Shown: positions 18,845 to 26,077 of the stretch, in pieces | Numbering within the stretch: the stretch's first letter is position 1 | Layout of the letters: every line of letters begins with the position of its first letter | Source of the DNA: Komagataeibacter medellinensis NBRC 3288 | Lineage (GTDB): Bacteria; Pseudomonadota; Alphaproteobacteria; Acetobacterales; Acetobacteraceae | Assembly (NCBI RefSeq): GCF_000182745.2 | Contig: NC_016027.1 | Coordinates: forward strand, 2,517,001-2,581,000 | Length of the DNA: 64,000 bases | Direction of reading: 5' to 3' | Program-made: the position numbers and the translations under genes | The notes under the pieces: generated by a model | What the model saw: only the letters and a program-made list of their open reading frames with translations | Told to the model about the DNA's origin: nothing | Database searches by the model: none

Positions 18845-19885
18845 ATGACTATTAATCAACTTTCTAACTTGCCGAATAAATCAGTTATGTCACCTCTCGA
18901 CGAGCCCTCAATGGCCAATGTGTCCGACATCCAAATTCAGAGCAAGGAGGACGTGTTCGACGCTTATGTCGCACACGGCGGGAGAGTGGAAGCAAGTCAC
19001 TGGATGCCAGATGCATACCGTAAGACCTTAATAAGGCAAGTGAGTCAACACGCCCATTCAGAGATAGTGGGAATGTTACCCGAAGCAAATTGGCTAATTT
19101 CTGCACCGTCACTTGAGCGAAAGCAAATATTAATCGCGAAGGTGCAGGATGAGGCCGGGCACGGGCTTTATCTCTATTCCGTAGCAGAAACCCTCGGGGC
19201 AAAGCGAAAGGACCTAACCGACGCGCTTATTGACGGGCGTGCTAAGTATAGCTCCGTGTTTAATTACCCTTCGTTGACGTGGGCAGACGTTGGTACAATC
19301 GGGTGGCTTGTAGACGGGGCAGCTATTCTTAATCAAGTCACTCTCTGTGAAACGTCGTATGGCCCATATGCGCGTGCGATGATCAGAATATGCCGCGAGG
19401 AATCCTTTCACCAACGTCAGGGATTCGAAGCTCTCTATCGGATGTTTGCCGAGGGAACTGACGCCCAACGATCCATGATCCAGGATTCTATAAACCGTTG
19501 GTGGGCTCCTTCTCTTATGATGTTCGGACCACCAGACACAGACAGTAATAACAGTGCGCAGTCGATGAAATGGGGGATAAAAATTAAGACGAATGACACG
19601 CTTCGGCAGGAATTCGTCAACACGATTGCAAAACAATCTCGGATCATCGGCGTCACAATACCGGATCCGAGTCTGAAATGGTGTCCCGTTTCCGGAAATT
19701 ACGTATTTACCCAACCAGATTGGGAGGAGTTCTACGAAGTCATTGGCGGCAGGGGAATGTGTAACCAGGATCGACTGGAAAATATACGACGCGCGCGTGA
19801 CGATAATGAGTGGGTAATGGATGCCGCAGAGAAATACGAGGCGCAGCAGGGTAATTATGCGGCAGGAGATCCGAACCATGCCTGA
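18845..19885 (+). CDS. paaA: Phenylacetyl-CoA 1,2-epoxidase catalytic subunit A
   Basis: Diiron monooxygenase subunit that epoxidises the aromatic ring of phenylacetyl-CoA. Iron-binding motifs are intact: [20 protein letters not shown] (ExxH) and [13 protein letters not shown] (ExxH). The [20 protein letters not shown] opening matches PaaA. The annotated start gives ~35 residues more than the usual protein; an internal ATG at 18887 or 18911 is possible. It overlaps paaB by 8 bp. It forms the PaaABCE multicomponent complex with the next genes. Confidence 0.96.
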   Translation: MTINQLSNLPNKSVMSPLDEPSMANVSDIQIQSKEDVFDAYVAHGGRVEASHWMPDAYRKTLIRQVSQHAHSEIVGMLPEANWLISAPSLERKQILIAKVQDEAGHGLYLYSVAETLGAKRKDLTDALIDGRAKYSSVFNYPSLTWADVGTIGWLVDGAAILNQVTLCETSYGPYARAMIRICREESFHQRQGFEALYRMFAEGTDAQRSMIQDSINRWWAPSLMMFGPPDTDSNNSAQSMKWGIKIKTNDTLRQEFVNTIAKQSRIIGVTIPDPSLKWCPVSGNYVFTQPDWEEFYEVIGGRGMCNQDRLENIRRARDDNEWVMDAAEKYEAQQGNYAAGDPNHA

Positions 19886-20153
19886 ATTATGGGAAGTGTT
19901 TATCCGCCCAAAAAATGGAATCGATTTTCGCCATTGTGGCAGTGTCCGCGCAGCCGACCCAGAATTAGCTCTTCAGGCCGCAAGAGATCTCTATACGCGT
20001 CGTCAGGAGGCTATCGCGATTTGGGTCGTAAAGTCGAAAAATATCCATGCGCTAGATCCTGACATCCGGGACGTTTATTTCGCCTCGGCTGACGAGCATC
20101 CCGAACGTTACGCTGGATATTACTCTCTCCCCGAGGGCGTCGAAGATATCTAG
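19878..20153 (+). CDS. paaB: Phenylacetyl-CoA epoxidase subunit B
   Basis: 91 residues from ATG 19878, with AGGAGA upstream inside the paaA end. The sequence shows the PaaB pattern: [20 protein letters not shown], then [20 protein letters not shown] and a C-terminal segment of Tyr and Glu residues. PaaB bridges the PaaAC heterodimers in the complex and has no cofactor. Normal length. Confidence 0.95.
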   Translation: MPELWEVFIRPKNGIDFRHCGSVRAADPELALQAARDLYTRRQEAIAIWVVKSKNIHALDPDIRDVYFASADEHPERYAGYYSLPEGVEDI

Positions 20154-20163
20154 GAGAACGGCT

Positions 20164-20919
20164 GTGCTTGAAGACAAAAAAAATCAGTTGCCGAAGAGCG
20201 CTGCGTTTACACTGACACTGGCCGACAGTTGTTTCATTCAAACCCAGCGTCTTTGTCAATGGTGTGGGCAAGCACCATCTCTGGAAGAGGAAATGGCAAT
20301 CTCGAATATTGCTTTGGACACACTCAGCTATGCAAGGTATCTATACCAAGAGACGATCAACCGAGTAGAACTTCCCGAGACGCCAGATACGCTGGTTTTT
20401 AAGCGCGATGCCCGACAATATCGAAATTTTCGGTTTATTGAGCTTCCGCAATATTCTTTTGCTGATCTGGTATTGAGGAATCTAATTTTTTCCTCGTTTC
20501 TGCAAAATATGTTTCAACGCAACAAGATTGCCGATGAGAAGTTCTATTCATTTTCAGAAAAGGCCATTGTGGAAATCCAGTACCACGTCGACCATGCTCA
20601 CAACTGGATACGCCGTTTGTCCGTTGGCACGGCCATTGCGAAACAACGGATCCAATCCGCTTTAGATATCGTCTGGCCCCACACAAGAGAACTATCCTTG
20701 TTCTCAGAAGAGTTTGATGTCACAGATCACCTACAATCACAAACTCGGTGTTCGTGGCATCATCGTGCAACTGATTTGTTGCGTGAGGTTGGCCTTGCCT
20801 TGCCCTCTCTGCCTGACAGGTACAGGTGTGGATACGACGGCTATCATACAGAACACCTTGGGCGCCTGATTTCAGAAACCCAGTCGGTTTATCGGGAATT
20901 TCCTGGAGGAATCTGGTGA
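20164..20919 (+). CDS. paaC: Phenylacetyl-CoA epoxidase structural subunit C
   Basis: 251 residues starting at GTG 20164 with GGAGA nine bases upstream. It is a ferritin-like helical subunit that stabilises PaaA without a diiron centre. Family marks: LADSCFIQTQRLCQWCGQAP, EEEMAISNIALDTLSYARYL and KAIVEIQYHVDHAHNWIRRL. Its TGA overlaps the paaD ATG by one base (TGATG), pointing to coupled translation. Confidence 0.94.
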   Translation: MLEDKKNQLPKSAAFTLTLADSCFIQTQRLCQWCGQAPSLEEEMAISNIALDTLSYARYLYQETINRVELPETPDTLVFKRDARQYRNFRFIELPQYSFADLVLRNLIFSSFLQNMFQRNKIADEKFYSFSEKAIVEIQYHVDHAHNWIRRLSVGTAIAKQRIQSALDIVWPHTRELSLFSEEFDVTDHLQSQTRCSWHHRATDLLREVGLALPSLPDRYRCGYDGYHTEHLGRLISETQSVYREFPGGIW

Positions 20920-21455
20920 TGACCGGTGTAACGCACGAATTTAAGTCTAGCCATTGGAGCTCGGCGCAATCTGCCGAGAGAGTTTGGCAGATACTTTCAG
21001 ATGTTCGCGATCCCGAACTTCAAGTCGTTTCTGTTGTCGAACTGGGCATGATTGCCGACGTAACGATTAACGAAATGGGATCAGTGCATGTCGGCCTCAA
21101 ACCGAGTTATCTTGGCTGTCCCGCCTTACGTTATATAGAAGAATCCATCATTCGTGCCTTAAATTCGGCTGGTATACCCTCAGCAGTAGTTCATAGAGTG
21201 CTTTCTCCCGGATGGTCTCCATCGGACATCAGTGAGGCTGGGGCAGAGAAACTTCGGGCGGAGGGTATTCACATATCATCCCCAAGCACCGTTCCGGCAC
21301 AAAAACATCCAAGGGAGCAATCACTAGCACCAAAGTGTCCCGCATGCGGGAGCGATAATCTTATCATAACTTCGTCCTTTGGAGCCTCCCCCTGTCTTCA
21401 AATGGCTCGGTGTGAGGTGTGCGGTGAACCGCAGGCGGTCTTTCGTTGCAGATAA
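20919..21455 (+). CDS. paaD: Phenylacetyl-CoA epoxidase assembly factor PaaD
   Basis: The start is ATG 20919 with GGAGG eleven bases upstream. The N-terminal MIP18/DUF59 fold (LSDVRDPELQVVSVVELGMI) is followed by a Cys-rich tail CPACGSDNL...CLQMARCEVCGEPQ. This is the usual PaaD architecture, thought to serve Fe-S or diiron maturation of the epoxidase. 178 residues is typical. Confidence 0.94.
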   Translation: MTGVTHEFKSSHWSSAQSAERVWQILSDVRDPELQVVSVVELGMIADVTINEMGSVHVGLKPSYLGCPALRYIEESIIRALNSAGIPSAVVHRVLSPGWSPSDISEAGAEKLRAEGIHISSPSTVPAQKHPREQSLAPKCPACGSDNLIITSSFGASPCLQMARCEVCGEPQAVFRCR

Positions 21456-21488
21456 GAATGCCGTTGGATCTTGATAGGAGCAGTAGTG

Positions 21489-22577
21489 ATGACGCGAATG
21501 ACAACCACGATCGTCCAGGAGGCGGTAAGAGAAGCGGAAAATTCGATTCAATTTTCTCTCGACCCACAGCATCTACCGTTTTCGATGAATGCGGTACGCC
21601 CAGGTCATTTCGTTACTATTCGTAAATTGGGGGCAAATTCGACGCAAGGGAGATCCTATTCGGTCGCAAGTGGCATAGGTGACGACAAGGTGACCTTTGG
21701 TATTCGTGCAAGCGGACGGGCAGGGGTATCTACTTCCCTCGTCGAAGAAATTAGATCTGGATACAAACTCGAGGTGTCTAACTTACTGGGCAATGTTCTC
21801 GCAACTGACTATGAAATACAAAACGCGAGAGAGGTATTAGCAATCTGTGCGGGGAGCGGCATTACTCCTGCAATGAGCTTAATGAAATCGGTATTTAAAA
21901 GTAACCCATATGCAAATATTACTCTACTCTACATTAATCGCTCGCCACAGACCGTGATGTTTCTGGATGCACTCTGTTCATTGAAGGATATTTATAACAG
22001 CCGTTTCTCCATTTTGAACCGATTTACGCGTACCGGCTATGACGATGGAAAAGATATCCGCCAGGGGCGAATTACCGAGCCTGCAATTCAAGCGCTAGTA
22101 AAGGCTTGTGTGCATCCGGAAGCGTTGCCCGACATTGCGGTGACCTGTTGCCCTCCCGCGCTCCACAGTCCGTTCGAAACGGAACTCCTTGCTGCGGGCA
22201 TCCCTGCTTCGGCAGTCCGCACTGAAGGATTTGGTGGTTCAACGCTCACGGTCAAGGACGAAAAAGATGCTAGCCGAGCAGAGTCGGGAAGCGAGGTTGT
22301 CGTAACGGTCCTGCATGGAGGCATCCAGTATATCGTCCCAGTGGACCCTAATGGTGAGACACTGCTACAGGCAGCCCTTCGTGCGGGGGTGGTTCTGCCG
22401 CATTCATGTAGGACCGGTGTTTGTAAAACATGTCGTGCGGTGGTGACACATTCGGAGGAAGATTATCATACCACGCACCAAGGAGTGGACGTTGTGCTGG
22501 CATGCCAATACCGCCCTACTGCTTCCTGCACTGTCTCGTGTGATGATGCACTGGGAATCCGTCAATCGTTAGCATGA
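21489..22577 (+). CDS. paaE: Phenylacetyl-CoA epoxidase reductase subunit
   Basis: Passes electrons from NAD(P)H through FAD and a [2Fe-2S] cluster to PaaA. The start ATG 21489 has GGAG nine bases upstream. Domains: FAD-binding barrel with GRSYSVASG (~56), NAD(P)-binding CAGSGITPAMSLMK (~123), and a C-terminal plant-type ferredoxin with PHSCRTGVCKTCRAVV and a distant VLACQ Cys. It is the last gene before the 100-bp insertion element at 22598. Confidence 0.96.
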   Translation: MTRMTTTIVQEAVREAENSIQFSLDPQHLPFSMNAVRPGHFVTIRKLGANSTQGRSYSVASGIGDDKVTFGIRASGRAGVSTSLVEEIRSGYKLEVSNLLGNVLATDYEIQNAREVLAICAGSGITPAMSLMKSVFKSNPYANITLLYINRSPQTVMFLDALCSLKDIYNSRFSILNRFTRTGYDDGKDIRQGRITEPAIQALVKACVHPEALPDIAVTCCPPALHSPFETELLAAGIPASAVRTEGFGGSTLTVKDEKDASRAESGSEVVVTVLHGGIQYIVPVDPNGETLLQAALRAGVVLPHSCRTGVCKTCRAVVTHSEEDYHTTHQGVDVVLACQYRPTASCTVSCDDALGIRQSLA

Positions 22578-22597
22578 AGTTAGAGAAACATTTATCT

Positions 22598-22697
22598 GGC
22601 GGGTTCGAAAAACCCCTATTTAAGGCTTTTTGTCCGCAACAATATCAATGAGTTATGATTTCATAATCGACTCAAAAGAGGGTTTTTCGAACCCTCC
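22598..22697. mobile_element. 100-bp MITE-like element with 4-bp target duplication
   Basis: Both ends carry GGGTTCGAAAAACCC / GGGTTTTTCGAACCC-type inverted repeats. The flanks repeat ATCT (22594-22597 and 22698-22701), consistent with a transposition target duplication. The outer end matches the right end of the IS5-family copy at 31758-31776, which reads AGGGTTCTTCGAACCCTCC, so the IS5 transposase could have mobilised it. It carries no open frame. It sits between paaE and the MaoC gene and may alter transcription there. Confidence 0.7.
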
Positions 22698-22723
22698 ATC
22701 TTATATCTTGCGAGGAGTCTCCA

Positions 22724-23212
22724 ATGCATCCCTTCGAAATACCCTTCTCAGAAATCTCGCAACTTGTGGAATTCACCACTCATGGCCGCACACTTACCGA
22801 AACCGATATCGTGATGTTTTCTGGTATTTCTGGAGATTATTTCTACCTGCATACAGATGAGATGGCCTCTAAAAAAACCGTGTTCAATGGACGTATCGCC
22901 CACGGATACTTAATATTGGCCATCATTTCGGGACTAATTAGTTTGCCGCGTCAGGGGAGCGTCGTCGTAAATTATGGAATTGATAGACTACGCTTTCTCA
23001 AGCCTGTCGTTCCAGGTAACACATTGCGTGCAAAAATGAGATGCGTTGGCACAGAACAGAAGGCGCGTCGTAAAGGGCTCCCCTCGGGAGGTGTTGTTAC
23101 ATGGGAGGTCACTGCTCTCAACGAGGAAAATGCTGAAGTTATGTCAATGAATATGCTTACCTACGTTAGCGACGAATTTGCGTCAGGCTGCAACGCAGGG
23201 TCCTCTGATTAG
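22724..23212 (+). CDS. MaoC-fold hydrolase matching the C-terminal half of PaaZ (oxepin-CoA hydrolase), stand-alone
   Basis: 162 residues, hot-dog fold. GRTLTETDIVMFSGISGDYF followed by YLHTDEMA and RIAHGYLILAIISGL closely parallels the PaaZ C-terminal R-hydratase domain. The catalytic Asp38 and His43 sit in the GDYFYLHTD segment. The block VVNYGIDRLRFLKPVVPGNT also matches PaaZ. In PaaZ this domain hydrolyses oxepin-CoA to a reactive semialdehyde, which the fused aldehyde dehydrogenase oxidises. That dehydrogenase is absent here and in the whole window. GAGGAG precedes the ATG. By analogy the semialdehyde would cyclise to a seven-membered carbocycle; this is inference. Confidence 0.85.
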   Translation: MHPFEIPFSEISQLVEFTTHGRTLTETDIVMFSGISGDYFYLHTDEMASKKTVFNGRIAHGYLILAIISGLISLPRQGSVVVNYGIDRLRFLKPVVPGNTLRAKMRCVGTEQKARRKGLPSGGVVTWEVTALNEENAEVMSMNMLTYVSDEFASGCNAGSSD

Positions 23213-23335
23213 TCTTCCTCGAAATACTGGTAATATTAACAGTAGATCGGAATCACGTGGTTTGTGAAACTGCCATACTATAAGTGCCATCCTAGTCGAT
23301 TCTGGCGTCTTTTCTGGGCACTTCGGAGAAAAACA

Positions 23336-23761
23336 ATGGCTACATCCTTCCAGACAAGAATTCCCGTCCGTTATAGGGATACGGACTCAATGGGGCATGT
23401 TAGCAGTCCTGTGTACTATGATTATCTTCAGCATGCTTATCTTGAATACATGTTCGCACTACTCGGCCTTCCCCGCTCCGAAAAACTACCGCAGATCATG
23501 GTTAAGACATCTTGTGAATACGTAGCTCCGGCATTCTTCGGGGATGTCCTTATCATCGAAAGCAAGGTCACGGGCTTCGGGAACAAAAGTTTCGAAATGG
23601 AGCACATCTTTTATAAAGATACGGATGAACGCCCTGTCATCGCCCGTACTTATTCCAAACATGTCATGTTCGATTATGACCGAAACACAACTGTCCCCGT
23701 AAGTGCGGAATTTCGAGACGAAGTTAACGCTTTCCAAGATGCGGTCGAGTTAACGGTGTGA
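23336..23761 (+). CDS. 4HBT/YbgC-like acyl-CoA thioesterase (TdaD-like position)
   Basis: 141 residues from ATG 23336 (GGAG upstream; the open frame reaches 23264 without support). It shows the hot-dog thioesterase signature RYRDTDSMGHVSSPVYYDYL with the catalytic-type Asp, and PQIMVKTSCEYVAPAFFGDV. The family hydrolyses acyl-CoA thioesters. In the tropodithietic acid cluster a comparable thioesterase (TdaD) stands next to an acyl-CoA-dehydrogenase-like enzyme, as it does here. Seventeen bases separate it from the next gene. Confidence 0.85.
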   Translation: MATSFQTRIPVRYRDTDSMGHVSSPVYYDYLQHAYLEYMFALLGLPRSEKLPQIMVKTSCEYVAPAFFGDVLIIESKVTGFGNKSFEMEHIFYKDTDERPVIARTYSKHVMFDYDRNTTVPVSAEFRDEVNAFQDAVELTV

Positions 23762-23778
23762 CGTGAAAGGGAAGCGTC

Positions 23779-24915
23779 ATGGAGTGGCAAGGGAACGGAC
23801 AGTCAATCTACGACCGTTACAAACGTCTGGGCATCAAGCTTAGGACAAGGGACGGTATAGCCCCCCATCAATTTGATCAAGACGGGTGGGATGCCCTGCG
23901 CGAAGAAGGGCTCTGGGAGTTGATCTGCCCTGAAGGTAGAAAAGCAGACAATAGCTGCTGGTGGCAATTTACTGCGGCGCTAGATGGACTTTCGTCAGCA
24001 ATCGGATCCTCTGGTTTACTTTTGTCCATAATCGCTCAGGCAGGTATTGTGCGGGGGCTCGACAGGTGGGGCTCCGACGCGCAACGGGAAAAATACCTTG
24101 AGGCTGTCCGGACCGGTAAGCTTAGCGCAACAGGTATCGCTGAACCAACCACAGGAACCGATGTTCGAGATGTTCACACACTACTAACGCCATTCGGGAA
24201 CGGTTATAAGCTGAATGGATCGAAATTTAATATTGCGCATGCGCCTGTCGCTGATTTTTTCCTAATCGTATGCAAGCAAGAAACGGGAGCAGTAAGTCTC
24301 GTCTTCCTCGACCGCGGAACTCCGGGTTTAGTGACAGGAAATTATGATCTCAAGTTAGGCAATAAAAATCTCCCCACCGGTCCGATTGCTTTGGACGACG
24401 TGTATGTTTCTCCCGAGCAAATTCTCGGTAACGTAGACCGGGGACTGCGCCAGCTCATCGATATAGTTACCTTAGGCAGGGTTTATTATGGTTTAGTCGC
24501 CTCTAATTTACTACGTCCTTTCCTCACATCCGCAATAGAGTATGCAGAAACGAGGGTGAGTTTTGGCTCGCCCATCATTGAGCACCAGCACATCCAACGA
24601 CGTCTGACCGACATCATTACGCGGATCGAGAGATCCCGATGGACAGCACTTGGTGCTCTCGGGCGACTATTTTCGGAACACCCTCAGTCGCTGCTCGATT
24701 GCTCCATAGCAAAGGTCGTTGGTGCAGACGACGTCATTAGCAACGGGCTCGAATTGATGAAGCTGTATGGTAGCCTCGGCTATCATATAGGACCCGTTTC
24801 CTCAGTGCTCCAGGACGCGCTCGGCTTCGCCAGTGTGGGGGGTACTGAGGAGATGCACCGGAAGAACATCATGAATCAGATTCTACGGCTGAAGAAGAAA
24901 ACTACGAACGATTAA
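23779..24915 (+). CDS. Acyl-CoA-dehydrogenase-like flavoprotein (TdaE-like position)
   Basis: 378 residues with the complete ACAD fold: N-terminal helical domain, FAD/substrate loop KLSATGIAEPTTGTDVRDVH (~113-132), beta domain, and a C-terminal four-helix domain with GRVYYGLVASNLLRPFL and RVSFGSPIIEHQHIQRRL. The usual YEGT catalytic Glu position of short- and medium-chain enzymes reads SVGGTEEMHR (~352-361), so the normal base is not there. TdaE, the flavoprotein dioxygenase of tropone biosynthesis, is an ACAD homologue, and the neighbours match. The reaction (ring oxidation rather than alpha,beta-dehydrogenation) is inferred. Confidence 0.8.
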   Translation: MEWQGNGQSIYDRYKRLGIKLRTRDGIAPHQFDQDGWDALREEGLWELICPEGRKADNSCWWQFTAALDGLSSAIGSSGLLLSIIAQAGIVRGLDRWGSDAQREKYLEAVRTGKLSATGIAEPTTGTDVRDVHTLLTPFGNGYKLNGSKFNIAHAPVADFFLIVCKQETGAVSLVFLDRGTPGLVTGNYDLKLGNKNLPTGPIALDDVYVSPEQILGNVDRGLRQLIDIVTLGRVYYGLVASNLLRPFLTSAIEYAETRVSFGSPIIEHQHIQRRLTDIITRIERSRWTALGALGRLFSEHPQSLLDCSIAKVVGADDVISNGLELMKLYGSLGYHIGPVSSVLQDALGFASVGGTEEMHRKNIMNQILRLKKKTTND

Positions 24916-24950
24916 ACTCCGGCGCTTTTTGGCGTTTTGGGAGGCAAAGT

Positions 24951-25931
24951 ATGCCACAATTCGTTGACGACAGGCTTAACGAGTTTCTGCAGAGCGACGG
25001 GGGCTCAATAGCCCATCTCGGTCCTTCAGGATCGTTCTCGCATGAAGTATGCAGTTCAATCAGTTCGCGCGTGCGTCCCGAACCACGACGGACATTCGGG
25101 GATGTGATTGACGCAGTTGTCACTCAGAACGTCGATTACGGGCTAATCCCAATTTATAACACAATTGCAGGACAAATAATCGCAGGATGGAGCGCGCTTC
25201 TGGACAGCGGAGTGATCGCCGTTGGCGCGTATGTCCACCGCATTAGCCTCGCGTTACTTGCACGTGAAGGAGCGACACTATCTACGATTCGTCGCGTCGT
25301 GTCCCATTCTGCCGCGTTGAGGCAGTCTAGCCATTGGCAGCGGCGCATGCTCATTGGAGCGCAGGTGTCACATAGTACTGCGGCGGGCGCCGCATTAGTC
25401 TCGAGAACGAGATCTCGAGAGTTGGCGGCCATAGGCTCGCCTAACCTTGCAGATCGTTACAATCTCTCGCTGGTTGCACACGATATTGCCAACGATGTGG
25501 ACAATGAAACTACCTTTCTGTTGATTCAAAGACAAAATGACACGGCGGCGACAGATAATAAATTTCAAAGGACATCTCAGATCTGCTGCCCGGTCTCGCC
25601 GAATGTGCTGCTTTCAAGGGTTGCGCCTGAGGGAGAGAGGGCAAACGAACGTGAGAGGTTACGATCGCAAATAAGTTTCACTTGCCGTTCGGGCAGGGCA
25701 CTCGAGATCTTCTTGAAAAACGAAGATGGGTCCACAAATGAGACACTAATTCATGGCTGTTCAGTTCGAACGGAAGGTCGTTATCTAGGTCATATCCCAG
25801 TGGCTGCCACCAATGTCGACCGCCTTTATCGCGCATTTGGTTTCCAGAGTAATTTCTTAAGAGACCATTTTTTGGGGAATATACCAAAAGACAATTCATA
25901 TATAGTTATATACTCAAGGGTTCTTCAATAA
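24951..25931 (+). CDS. Prephenate-dehydratase-like protein (TdaC-like position), altered active site
   Basis: 326 residues with GGAGG upstream. PDT-fold landmarks are in order: AHLGPSGSFSHEVC (~21-34), DYGLIPIYNTIAGQI (normal PIENS altered), VVSHSAALRQSSHW, the HSTAAGAALV segment, and a final NETTFLLI where PheA-type enzymes have TRF. The region after ~220 could be a decayed ACT domain, without a recognisable ESRP phenylalanine-binding motif. Prephenate dehydratase makes phenylpyruvate. TdaC of the tropodithietic acid cluster is a PDT homologue. The changed motif leaves open whether it still dehydrates prephenate or acts on another cyclic intermediate. Confidence 0.8.
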   Translation: MPQFVDDRLNEFLQSDGGSIAHLGPSGSFSHEVCSSISSRVRPEPRRTFGDVIDAVVTQNVDYGLIPIYNTIAGQIIAGWSALLDSGVIAVGAYVHRISLALLAREGATLSTIRRVVSHSAALRQSSHWQRRMLIGAQVSHSTAAGAALVSRTRSRELAAIGSPNLADRYNLSLVAHDIANDVDNETTFLLIQRQNDTAATDNKFQRTSQICCPVSPNVLLSRVAPEGERANERERLRSQISFTCRSGRALEIFLKNEDGSTNETLIHGCSVRTEGRYLGHIPVAATNVDRLYRAFGFQSNFLRDHFLGNIPKDNSYIVIYSRVLQ

Positions 25932-25960
25932 TTTTTGGGCTGAATTTGTAACCAGAAATA

Positions 25961-25990
25961 CAATATAATAAAATACAATTTATTATATTG
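25961..25990. promoter_or_regulatory. Perfect 12-bp inverted repeat upstream of the decarboxylase gene
   Basis: CAATATAATAAA and TTTATTATATTG face each other around ATACAA, 88 bp before the decarboxylase start and 30 bp after the preceding stop. It contains only A/T-rich DNA and no T-run follows, so an operator is more likely than a terminator. Confidence 0.45.
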
Positions 25991-26077
25991 ATGTCGATTT
26001 TTAACACGCGTTCCCGCGGAGGGTCACGTAATGGGCGCTCTGATATCTCGCGATCGAGGATAAAAAAGGAAACAGAC

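Noticed and set aside
19214-19879. 221-residue minus-strand frame opposite paaA
   Set aside because: It is antisense to an unmistakable PaaA.
22601-22697. GGTTCGAA motifs as T-arms of tRNA genes
   Set aside because: No acceptor, D or anticodon arms surround them; they match IS5 ends instead.
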